Positions 1 to 6,301 of a DNA stretch of 6,329 bases are shown piece by piece. The notes under the pieces are model-generated. The model saw only the letters and a list, made by a program, of their open reading frames with translations, made no database searches and was not told the origin of the DNA. The position numbers were made by a program, and so were the translations under genes. The DNA is from Bacteroidales bacterium. GTDB lineage: Bacteria > Bacteroidota > Bacteroidia > Bacteroidales > FEN-979. How positions within the stretch are numbered: position 1 is the stretch's first letter; every line of letters starts with the position of its first letter. The stretch lies in the NCBI GenBank assembly GCA_023231065.1, contig JALNWE010000113.1:1-6329 (forward strand), written 5' to 3'.

Positions 1-2
1 AT

Positions 3-79
3 GGCCCGTTCGTCTAGTTGGTTAGGACGCCAGGTTTTCATCCTGGAAATCAGGGGTTCGACTCCCCTACGGGCTACCA
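3..79 (+). tRNA. tRNA-Glu (anticodon UUC), CCA end encoded
   Basis: A complete cloverleaf can be folded by eye. The 7-bp acceptor stem pairs 3-9 with 69-75, with one G-U pair at the end. The D stem is 12-15 with 25-28, and its loop holds the conserved GG. The anticodon stem CCAGG/CCTGG (30-34, 42-46) closes a seven-base loop with anticodon TTC at 37-39, which reads GAA/GAG glutamate codons. The T stem AGGGG/CCCCT (52-56, 64-68) closes a TTCGACT loop. The discriminator base is A76, and CCA at 77-79 is encoded. An intrinsic terminator follows 13 bases later. The promoter must lie to the left of the window. Confidence 0.97.
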
Positions 80-92
80 AATATTTTCACTG

Positions 93-123
93 ACCCTGAA
101 TATCATCAATTCAGGGTTTTTTT
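93..123 (+). terminator. Intrinsic terminator of tRNA-Glu
   Basis: A perfect 8-bp stem, CCCTGAAT (94-101) with ATTCAGGG (109-116), extends to 9 bp with A93-T117. The loop is seven bases. A run of seven T follows (117-123). This is a standard factor-independent terminator directly after the tRNA, and it isolates the tRNA transcript from the gene at 234. Confidence 0.9.
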
Positions 124-182
124 ATAGGCTACGCGGCAACGGACAGTTGAGGAGATAGCGATTTGCCAGTGAAAAGCAGGTA

Positions 183-215
183 TTGGAGTGGGCTCACTTT
201 TAATTATTAATTTTG
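183..215 (+). promoter_or_regulatory. Probable Bacteroidota-type promoter for the gene at 234
   Basis: TAATTTTG at 208-215 matches the Bacteroidota -7 consensus TAnnTTTG exactly. A TTG at 183-185 lies 22 bases upstream, within the accepted range for the -33 element. Transcription would begin near 220-224, leaving a leader of about 10 bases before ATG 234. This site also decides the gene start, because an in-frame TTG at 213 would lie inside the -7 element. The rest of 124-182 shows nothing I recognise. Confidence 0.55.
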
Positions 216-233
216 AGGAAATATAAGATCCTC

Positions 234-935
234 ATGGAAAAGAACGTCATTACCACCAAATCACTGATTGAAACCATCATCAGCAAAGGATGCCTGAAGC
301 AGGAAGTTTACAGGACCACGCTCGATGTATTCAATACTTTTAAAAAGGGCGGAGAGATCCTGATGACAAAAAACAAGGCTGTGGTAGAAAAAGCTAAATA
401 TCCTTTGGCTTTTAACTTCAAAGACCGCGGACAGTTTGAATTCCGCCTCAAATTCGGGAGCGATGTCCTCATCTTTTTCATGCATTCCAACGTTTTTGAG
501 ATCCCGCGCGACCATGAGGTGATGAAAACCAGCTATATCAAAGAGGATAAAACCCGCTCCTATTGCGGTATTATCCATATTTTCAATTTTTTAGCCGATT
601 CCTTCAAATATAACCGTACCAACGACATCGGATATTGCATCGGCCGGATTTTTGTAAACCGCGAACGCCATTATTTTATTGAAGGGAAGAGAGAAGTGGG
701 ATTGCTGTATAATAACTTCCCTAATAGTATTTTAGACGAAAAATCGGTGCAGAATGTCCTTCATGGCTCAATCCTTTATACCCTGAATTTTGATCTGCTT
801 ACCCCGCCGTTCGATAACATTAAGGAAGTGACTGCCGGCGAAATGCAAACCACCCTCGATGCCTTCCTTATCACAACCGGCAAACGCCTCGGCTTCAGGT
901 TCCAGGCCGACAACCTGAATACAAGCGATAAATGA
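234..935 (+). CDS. Conserved-looking cytoplasmic protein of unknown function
   Basis: I do not recognise this 233-residue protein. It has no signal peptide, no membrane segment and no nucleotide-binding or metal-binding signature that I can see. It reads as a mixed alpha/beta soluble protein: an N-terminal helical part (about 1-55), then strand-rich stretches such as FEFRLKFGSDVLIFFM (about 68-83) and a Tyr/Phe-rich central part (about 110-165). The C-terminal part ends near FRFQADN, followed by a short polar tail. ATG 234 is preferred over the in-frame TTG at 213, because the latter overlaps the predicted -7 element. A GAGGAA purine run at 215-220 is too far upstream to be a convincing ribosome binding site. 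The gene has its own promoter and is convergent with the Nudix gene, so it is probably monocistronic. Codon use and frame look normal. It is a real gene by length and neat fit, with function unknown. Confidence 0.8.
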   Translation: MEKNVITTKSLIETIISKGCLKQEVYRTTLDVFNTFKKGGEILMTKNKAVVEKAKYPLAFNFKDRGQFEFRLKFGSDVLIFFMHSNVFEIPRDHEVMKTSYIKEDKTRSYCGIIHIFNFLADSFKYNRTNDIGYCIGRIFVNRERHYFIEGKREVGLLYNNFPNSILDEKSVQNVLHGSILYTLNFDLLTPPFDNIKEVTAGEMQTTLDAFLITTGKRLGFRFQADNLNTSDK

Positions 936-952
936 CCGTCCCCCATCTCCCA

Positions 953-1660
953 TCAGACAACCTTTAACATCAGCTCCCTGATCGAAGCATAAGTATGGCC
1001 GAGGATTTGGTTGATCCCTTCCGGCCCGATCCATTTTGCCAGAAAGATCCCTTCGCCTGACTGAGGCCGCAGCGACTGATGGGAATCGGCTTCCATGGTA
1101 AACCAATAAGTTTTTTTCAGCATCCGTTTTTCTTTCCGCGTGTAAATATGCCAGGTACAGGGAAGTTCGCCGGTCACGGTCACCGATTTTAGCCCTGTCT
1201 CCTCTTTTACCTCACGGACAGCAGCATGATACGCGGATGAAGGATAACTCCTACCCTCATCCGATGGAGCGGTGTTTGAGTGTGAGGTTATCTTTCCCAC
1301 GGGTGAAAGGGTCACGGGCGAGGCTTTTTTGTCCTTCCCATCGATTTTGCCTTTCGGAAGGTCCCAGTACCCCAGGCGGTGGATGAATAAATATTCCCCT
1401 TTTTCATTTTTAACCAGCCCTCCTGCTGCATCCACCTGTTTGAAGAAGCTAAAAAAAGCGCTTAATGCCGGATCATGCGCTTTGTCTATCGACGGACCAA
1501 CAATGATCAGGGAGTTCTGTTCCCCGGCGCGTTCAAATTCCTGATAACTTTTCAGCAACAAACCTGGCGATTCATAGGCAATCACCATATCAAGGGGAGA
1601 GACCACTTCGGGCATGTCTTGGGAAAAGCTGATAAAACGATCGTTAAGAAAGATTTTCAT
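953..1660 (-). CDS. Nudix hydrolase with a split Nudix box
   Basis: A 235-residue Nudix-fold hydrolase; the family cleaves nucleoside diphosphates linked to another moiety, but the substrate here cannot be told. An N-terminal region (1-75) precedes the Nudix fold, which begins at VDAAGGLV (76-83) and continues with YWDLPKGKI (98-106). The Nudix box (GX5EX7REUXEEXGU) is recognisable in two pieces: G104 with D110 in place of the usual Glu, and REVKEETGL at 149-157, which keeps metal-binding Glu150, Glu153 and Glu154. These pieces are 31 residues further apart than the consensus allows. The extra part (about 111-141) is rich in Ser, Pro and Thr and is probably a disordered loop from an inserted DNA repeat. 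The remaining roughly 204 residues would be an ordinary compact Nudix protein. The gene is divergent from pyrE and convergent with the unknown gene to its left. It may be active with a loop insertion or impaired; the frame is fully open. Confidence 0.9.
   Translation of the reverse strand: MKIFLNDRFISFSQDMPEVVSPLDMVIAYESPGLLLKSYQEFERAGEQNSLIIVGPSIDKAHDPALSAFFSFFKQVDAAGGLVKNEKGEYLFIHRLGYWDLPKGKIDGKDKKASPVTLSPVGKITSHSNTAPSDEGRSYPSSAYHAAVREVKEETGLKSVTVTGELPCTWHIYTRKEKRMLKKTYWFTMEADSHQSLRPQSGEGIFLAKWIGPEGINQILGHTYASIRELMLKVV
1234..1330. repeat. Putative palindromic repeat inserted in the Nudix gene
   Basis: The roughly 93 bp (about 1238-1330) coding for the 31 extra Nudix residues contain inverted repeats. 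CGGATGAAGG (1234-1243) pairs with CCCTCATCCG (1254-1263) over 9 of 10 positions around a ten-base loop. GATAAC (1243-1248) is repeated inverted as GTTATC (1287-1292). A third, weaker hairpin spans 1292-1309 (CTTTC/GAAAG arms). The length is a multiple of three, so the reading frame survives. Element boundaries are inferred from the Nudix consensus spacing, not from a target duplication, which I could not see. No second copy is present in this window, so repeat-family status is an inference. Confidence 0.45.
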
Positions 1661-1678
1661 GAGATATTCGTAGGGTTA

Positions 1679-1686
1679 CAAAGGTA
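1679..1686 (-). promoter_or_regulatory. Probable -7 element of the Nudix gene
   Basis: On the reverse strand TACCTTTG is an exact match to TAnnTTTG and lies 18 bases before ATG 1660, implying a leader of about 10 bases. I see no TTG at the expected -33 distance, so the promoter may be weak or use another upstream element. Confidence 0.45.
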
Positions 1687-1739
1687 TGAAAAAAGTGATC
1701 CTTGTTCGGATACGGCTGGTGAGAGAAAGATTCTTTTCT

Positions 1740-1747
1740 TATCTTTG
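1740..1747 (+). promoter_or_regulatory. Probable -7 element of pyrE
   Basis: TATCTTTG matches the Bacteroidota -7 consensus TAnnTTTG exactly and lies 24 bases before ATG 1772. A TTG at the usual -33 distance is absent. The 111-bp gap between the Nudix gene and pyrE thus carries one -7 element for each direction, about 53 bases apart. I see no operator or attenuator hairpin in it. Confidence 0.5.
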
Positions 1748-1771
1748 CTCCATTCATCAGACATCATTAAT

Positions 1772-2410
1772 ATGATATATAACAAAGACATTGCCCTGAT
1801 CACGGCCGAATTATTGTTAAAGGTCAACGCTGTCAAGCTGAGCCCCAGGGAGCTTTTCACCTGGGCTTCGGGCATCCAGTCGCCGATCTATTGCGATAAC
1901 CGTATCACCCTTTCCTATCCGGAGATCAGGACTTTTATCCGTCAGAATTTTGTGAAGGTCATTGAAGATAATGGTTTTCAGCCGGAAGCCATTGCAGGGG
2001 TCGCCACCGGTGGAATCGCGCAGGGCGCATTGGTTGCGCAGGAGTTGGGATTGCCCTTTGCGTATGTCAGGACCAGCCGCAAAGACCATGGGCTGACGAA
2101 CCAGATTGAAGGTGAAGTCCGCGACCGTCAACGTATCGTGGTAGTGGAAGACCTGATCTCTACCGGCGGATCCAGCCTTGCTGCAGTCCAGGCTTTGAAA
2201 GATGCCGGCTGCCAGGTCAAAGGAATGGTGGCCATTTTCACCTATAGCCTTACCAAATCGGAGAAGGCCTTCAAAACAGCCGAATGTCCCCTGATCACCC
2301 TTACCGATTATGATCACCTGATCGCCAAAGCCGCTGAGATCGGATATATCAGCGAAGACGACGTCCAGGTTTTGAAAGCATTCAGAAAGTCGCTCAACGG
2401 CGCTGAATGA
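1772..2410 (+). CDS. pyrE: Orotate phosphoribosyltransferase
   Basis: The enzyme joins orotate and PRPP to give orotidine 5'-monophosphate, the penultimate step of de novo UMP synthesis, in the cytoplasm (EC 2.4.2.10). At 212 residues it has the usual bacterial length. Family marks in order: the substrate-binding segment FTWASGIQSPIYCDNR (29-44); IAGVATGGIAQG (74-85); the flexible catalytic loop RTSRKDHG (100-107); and the PRPP-binding motif IVVVEDLISTGGS (122-134), with the acidic pair Glu126-Asp127. The frame stays open upstream to 1475, but that extension is antisense to the Nudix gene and is not family-like. ATG 1772, after an A/T-rich leader and a good -7 element, gives the canonical N-terminus. 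There is no pyrF or other pyrimidine gene beside it, so it is probably transcribed alone, ending at the shared terminator at 2492-2525. Confidence 0.97.
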   Translation: MIYNKDIALITAELLLKVNAVKLSPRELFTWASGIQSPIYCDNRITLSYPEIRTFIRQNFVKVIEDNGFQPEAIAGVATGGIAQGALVAQELGLPFAYVRTSRKDHGLTNQIEGEVRDRQRIVVVEDLISTGGSSLAAVQALKDAGCQVKGMVAIFTYSLTKSEKAFKTAECPLITLTDYDHLIAKAAEIGYISEDDVQVLKAFRKSLNGAE

Positions 2411-2491
2411 CTTAGCCCCACTGGTTAGGATTAAAGAGTCGGGAGGAAGGGCCCCGTTGCAAATTAAAAATTATCAAAGGCGTACATACAT

Positions 2492-2525
2492 AAAAAAAGC
2501 TGGTTTTCACAAACCAGCTTTTTTT
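2492..2525. terminator. Bidirectional intrinsic terminator between pyrE and the T9SS cargo gene
   Basis: A perfect 15-bp inverted repeat (2492-2506 with 2511-2525) encloses a four-base loop, TCAC. The G/C-rich core is GCTGG/CCAGC, and the outer arm is seven A on one side and seven T on the other. Read forward it ends pyrE with a U tract; read in reverse it ends the 937-residue gene with an equally good U tract. The remainder of the gap at 2411-2491 shows nothing notable. Confidence 0.93.
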
Positions 2526-2542
2526 ATTCCAGATCATGAATT

Positions 2543-5356
2543 TTATAGTTTGACCATTTTGGCGTGGCTGTTCCCGGCTTTTACCATATAAGTTCCGGCA
2601 GGGAGACTGTTGATATTGATAGGGCTGGTGACGGTACCGCGTTCCTGGTTGCCAAGTGAAGCGCTGAAAACCACGCGGCCTGCAAGATCATATACATAAA
2701 CCACCACGTTTCCTGAAGCTTCATTCTCAAAAGTAAGGGTAACATTCTCTTTGGCAGGGTTCGGGACCAGTTTCAGCGTTCCTGAAGAGAGGATCTTTCC
2801 CGGTTGAGGATCATCAATACCCACGGGGGCCCAATACGAAGATTCTGTCCATAATCCACGGCCGTAAGAGGCGAGATAAATCATACCCCAGTTATCCACA
2901 TGGTAATCGCGGATGACCTGTTGACGGATTTCCGTCACGGCCACGTCGCCGATGTTGAGCATATCAGGAATCCAGCTTGGACTTTCAGCATTCAAATTAC
3001 TGGTGCTGAATACACCAACATCAGTACCGATGATGGCCAGGTTTTCCCCGTGAAGCTCGATAATCCCGGTATAGACCGGCATTTTGGGCAGGTCGTCCTG
3101 AATGGAGGCAAAGGTGGGGGTGGGATCATTGGCATTTTGTGAAAGATAGACATAATCGGTATTGCCATAGTTTCCAAGCGTAACCATCACCTGGTTGCTG
3201 TTGCTTGGATTGATCGCGATGGAAGTGATCGTCCGTCCGGCAAATGGCATATCGGTAAAGAAAGTGTTTGTCAGGACGCATTGTGAACTGGTGATGTTAG
3301 CGGTTGCAGAATCATAAGCATTGATCAGTCCTGAAATACGTACCAGCCTGCCCGCGCTGGAACCGGCCCAGAGGGTATTCAGATCAGCAGAAACCGAAAT
3401 ACAGGTAAAAGGATCATTGGCGTTTTCATCGATGAATAGTTGGAAATATAAAGGATCATGGGTCATTTTAAGCACATCCTTGGTCATGTAAATGCCCCTG
3501 ATACTGGATTTTACGCCATAGCGGAAATAACGGTTGGCAATGGGATCGGCAATGGTGAGGCTGTCGCCAAGAGGAATGGGGGCAACCGTTTGGTATGGGA
3601 ACTGGAAGTCGTTGTTAGCGCTATTGACCCACAGGAGGGTATCGGCCGGGACAGGTTTAACCCGGGCATAATATTTAACGCTGTCGTGGGTAGCGGTAAA
3701 AGTATAGCTTTCCCACATCCGTTGTGGAATACGGGCAGAGCTAACAGTATCGATACCCATCATGAATGAATTTGTATAGGTCAGGTCGCGTAAATCCTGG
3801 CGACGGACGGCTGAATCGCTTTTATATTTAGAGAAGACGGCAAAGTTGGGATCGATACACGACCATTCGCAGGTACCGCCTGTTCCTCCATAGTTAGCGG
3901 GTTGATAATTTGCGTCGACCCGCCATACCTGGTATCCATCTGTGATATCATTGGTAAGCCTGGGATAAAAATAGCCTAAAGCCAGGGTCCCGATCCGGTT
4001 TCCACCACCCATGGCAAAATCTTTCATCGAAGAGTAAGAGACACTATTGAACTGGCTGATTGCCAGATTTTTGTTAATAGTCTGATAAGTATTTCCATCA
4101 GGGCCTATGGTAGCGATAGAAACTCCCCCGTCGGTGGCCAAAGCCATCTGTGCAATTCCGTTTGGACGGAAGAAATAATTGTGATGGTAAAGAGGGGCAT
4201 ATTGGACATCATAGGTATTACTGGTCCCGAAGCTTACCTGTTCCCAGTTATAAAAACCGGTCTGTTGAATTTTTCTTCCTTTCCACATATTAAGGCCGCC
4301 CAAGAAGATCTGTCCCGCATCCTGGGGATTCACGATCAGTGACATGGCATAGCAACCTTCGCCGGCAAAAGGTTCATATAAAGTATTGCTGGGCATGATT
4401 ACATACCAGGAATTGCCTTTATCAGTGGAGGCATAAACCGCATTGAGTTTCCCATCCAGTTTTGCAAGGCTGGCATACATCATGTTGGGATCAGAAGGGG
4501 CGATAGCAAATATCATCCAGCTTATATCACCGGCAGGAATAGAATCGGCGCCCACATGAAGGCTCCTGAAGGCGGTCAGGTCGCCACCTGGCGCAATAAA
4601 ACCGGAATCATTGATCGAGGTCAGAACAGTCCCATCCGGACCAACTGCGACGTCCATGGCATATCCTTCCAGGATTTTGGTCCATTGGTTGCCATCCTGG
4701 CTGAATAAAAGTCCGGTTGAGGTAGAAGCATAAAGATTATTGTTCCTCGGGTCAATGGCCAGTTTTGTAACGCTGACCCAATCGGGGTTATCGAAGGTGC
4801 CGGGTACCAGTGAAAACATACCGCCGCTTTCGGAACGATAAAGACCGCTTCCTTCGTAACGGTTGTATCCACAGGTTGAAATTCCGGTAGCAGCATACAC
4901 CGTCCCGGTAGCCGTTTGAACCAGTGAAGAAACTTTCAGGACTTGATTATCAGCAGCTCCCATCTCTTCCCAGGTAAGGCCGTTATTATTTGATTGCCAT
5001 ATTCCACCTGTAGCGGCGCCAGCGATCAGGCTGGAGTAGGAAGCGTCGGTATTGTCATAGATCACGCTCCATACCGGTCCGGTATAATTGTAGGGACCCA
5101 TCGACTGCCAGTTAAGGTTCATTGGGGAAGCTTTGGCGCGAATCGCTTCAACCTGTTGACGGGCATTTTGAACATCCAGCGGATTGACTGTCCCGGTATG
5201 TTGGTTTACCCGCAGGCTCTGTAACCAGTCGGAACCATCGGTTTTCTTAGGATCCGGGTTCCCGGTCCGAGTGGCCGCGGTAACGGTAGTAAAACTAAGC
5301 AGACAGAGTACAAATAATGCTGTGATCAAGCCAAATGGTAAAAATCTTTTTTTCAT
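2543..5356 (-). CDS. Secreted beta-propeller-like protein with T9SS type A sorting domain
   Basis: A 937-residue exported protein. Residues 1 to about 28 form a signal peptide (MKKR, then a hydrophobic core, with probable cleavage after VTA). The N-terminal part (about 80-420) has BNR/Asp-box-like motifs: SNNNGLTW (122-129), SQDGNQW (219-225) and STDKGNSW (310-317). These sit amid blade-like phrases such as LAIDPRNNNLYAST and SLIVNPQDAGQIFLGG, suggesting a sialidase- or VPS10-like propeller. A less repetitive middle (about 430-640) is followed by more blade-like sequence (about 650-835, including AINPSNSNQVMVTLG). The C-terminal 80 residues (LVPNPAKENVTLTF, then VYDLAGRVVFS, then LPAGTYMVKA, ending in KMVKL) are the T9SS sorting domain, removed when the protein is secreted and attached to the surface or released. 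Sialidase catalytic residues are not evident, so enzymatic activity should not be assumed. A binding or adhesion role is possible. It is monocistronic, with its own promoter and terminator. Confidence 0.92.
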   Translation of the reverse strand: MKKRFLPFGLITALFVLCLLSFTTVTAATRTGNPDPKKTDGSDWLQSLRVNQHTGTVNPLDVQNARQQVEAIRAKASPMNLNWQSMGPYNYTGPVWSVIYDNTDASYSSLIAGAATGGIWQSNNNGLTWEEMGAADNQVLKVSSLVQTATGTVYAATGISTCGYNRYEGSGLYRSESGGMFSLVPGTFDNPDWVSVTKLAIDPRNNNLYASTSTGLLFSQDGNQWTKILEGYAMDVAVGPDGTVLTSINDSGFIAPGGDLTAFRSLHVGADSIPAGDISWMIFAIAPSDPNMMYASLAKLDGKLNAVYASTDKGNSWYVIMPSNTLYEPFAGEGCYAMSLIVNPQDAGQIFLGGLNMWKGRKIQQTGFYNWEQVSFGTSNTYDVQYAPLYHHNYFFRPNGIAQMALATDGGVSIATIGPDGNTYQTINKNLAISQFNSVSYSSMKDFAMGGGNRIGTLALGYFYPRLTNDITDGYQVWRVDANYQPANYGGTGGTCEWSCIDPNFAVFSKYKSDSAVRRQDLRDLTYTNSFMMGIDTVSSARIPQRMWESYTFTATHDSVKYYARVKPVPADTLLWVNSANNDFQFPYQTVAPIPLGDSLTIADPIANRYFRYGVKSSIRGIYMTKDVLKMTHDPLYFQLFIDENANDPFTCISVSADLNTLWAGSSAGRLVRISGLINAYDSATANITSSQCVLTNTFFTDMPFAGRTITSIAINPSNSNQVMVTLGNYGNTDYVYLSQNANDPTPTFASIQDDLPKMPVYTGIIELHGENLAIIGTDVGVFSTSNLNAESPSWIPDMLNIGDVAVTEIRQQVIRDYHVDNWGMIYLASYGRGLWTESSYWAPVGIDDPQPGKILSSGTLKLVPNPAKENVTLTFENEASGNVVVYVYDLAGRVVFSASLGNQERGTVTSPININSLPAGTYMVKAGNSHAKMVKL

Positions 5357-5452
5357 ATTAAAGGTTTTTTATTGTATTTTGTGTTCCGGAATTCTCTAAA
5401 GCCTCTTAATCAATGAATAAACATCACTGAAAACCCTTTGTTTTCAAACGAA

Positions 5453-5483
5453 CAAATATAAGTGAAAAACTTTATTCTCCAAA
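5453..5483 (-). promoter_or_regulatory. Bacteroidota promoter of the T9SS cargo gene
   Basis: On the reverse strand, TTTG (5483-5480) is followed after exactly 19 bases by TATATTTG (5460-5453). These match the -33 TTTG and -7 TAnnTTTG elements recognised by the Bacteroidota primary sigma factor. The -33 box lies at the end of a nine-base T tract, which could act as an UP-like element. The predicted leader is about 90 bases to ATG 5356, A/T-rich and without a clear Shine-Dalgarno sequence. This is the best-formed promoter in the window. Confidence 0.7.
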
Positions 5484-5540
5484 AAAAAATTTGAGAAGCA
5501 GAAAAAGAGGCCGTATCCCTGCGGGGAAATGTAAGAAATT

Positions 5541-6296
5541 TTAAATCTTTTCGAGGCTTGAAGCCGGCAGCCAACCCACACTTCCATTGGCTATTTTAAT
5601 TTCATACCATCCGCTGATGTTATCCAACAATTTTACTTTTGACCCTTCATGAACAACAAAGAGATCGGTACTTTTTTCATCGGGGGAACTTTTTACCGTG
5701 ATGGTCGGCGTAAAAATGATGGCTTCCCCTGCCGATTGAAGGGCGCTATGTCCCGACCAGGCAAAGATCAGGGAAAAGATGGCAAGGAGAAGGGTACAGA
5801 GGCCTGTCCAGAATCCTACTTTGCGAAGGAAAAGGATGCGCGAGGCCATATAGAGCGCCCCACAGGCAAGGGCAGTAATAAAAAGGATGACACCGATCCG
5901 GGCCCATGTATCGATAGCAAAAACCTGCACCAGGCCGAAATACCAGCGTTTGTAAAAAAGTTCGGGGAGCGGTTCGATTTTGTCAGCGATCTTATTGTTG
6001 GAAACCTTGAGGTTAAAATCGATGTCTTCATTTCCCGGATCCAGTCTTTTTGCCCGTTCATACCAGAGAATGGCATTTGGAAAATCGTTGAGTTTAAAAA
6101 AAGCATTTCCCAGGTTATAGTATAATTCGGGGGATTCCCATCCCAACGCAATAACCTTCTTATAGGTATTGACAGCATCGGTATAAGCTCCGGCAGAATA
6201 TGCCCTATTTGCTTTGAGGATGAGGGCCTGCTCCTCACCGGCAAATACCAGATGAAAAGAAAGCAAAAGAAAAACAACTATAAAAAACCGACGCAT
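5541..6296 (-). CDS. batE: BatE-like TPR and SH3 membrane protein
   Basis: A 251-residue envelope protein with the BatE layout. A signal peptide (1-19, ending VFA) is followed by two tetratricopeptide repeats: about 23-50, and about 57-90 with ELYYNLGNAFFKLNDFPNAILWYERAKRLDPGN. A linker to about 128 leads to two hydrophobic membrane segments (about 131-152 and 161-181). A C-terminal bacterial SH3 domain (about 195-250) has VKSSPDEKS and GWYEIKIANGSVGWLPASSL. The TPR part is expected outside the cytoplasmic membrane and probably binds partner proteins. In Bacteroides the bat genes (aerotolerance, batA-E) are clustered and batE is the last; here nothing in the same direction follows at close range, so this gene may also end such a cluster whose other members lie to the right. 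No terminator is evident downstream. The symbol rests on domain order, not on sequence comparison. Confidence 0.82.
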   Translation of the reverse strand: MRRFFIVVFLLLSFHLVFAGEEQALILKANRAYSAGAYTDAVNTYKKVIALGWESPELYYNLGNAFFKLNDFPNAILWYERAKRLDPGNEDIDFNLKVSNNKIADKIEPLPELFYKRWYFGLVQVFAIDTWARIGVILFITALACGALYMASRILFLRKVGFWTGLCTLLLAIFSLIFAWSGHSALQSAGEAIIFTPTITVKSSPDEKSTDLFVVHEGSKVKLLDNISGWYEIKIANGSVGWLPASSLEKI

Positions 6297-6301
6297 AAAA
6301 G

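Noticed and set aside
1..79. ATG at position 1 as a start codon
   Set aside because: It is two bases before a complete tRNA and no open frame of useful length follows.
1272..1544. Forward 90-codon open frame
   Set aside because: It is antisense to the Nudix gene, which has a clear protein family match. The other antisense or out-of-frame open frames over 261-578, 768-1106, 1817-2317, 2900-3142, 3458-3769, 4994-5399 and 5649-6125 are rejected for the same reason.
953..1660. Nudix gene as a pseudogene
   Set aside because: Despite the broken motif spacing, the frame is uninterrupted from ATG to stop and the catalytic-helix glutamates remain, so loss of function is not shown.
1475..1771. Possible 99-residue N-terminal extension of PyrE in the same open frame
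   Set aside because: It overlaps the Nudix gene on the opposite strand, has no resemblance to the family, and lies upstream of the -7 element. From ATG 1772 the protein has the standard length and N-terminus.
2543..5356. Annotation as a sialidase
   Set aside because: Asp-box motifs occur in many propeller proteins. The arginine triad and other sialidase active-site residues could not be placed.
5484..5540. Possible terminator for batE
   Set aside because: The only dyad is a very short CCC-TGC-GGG near 5517-5525 and it is not followed by a U tract on the reverse strand; the T tract at 5481-5489 has no stem directly before it.
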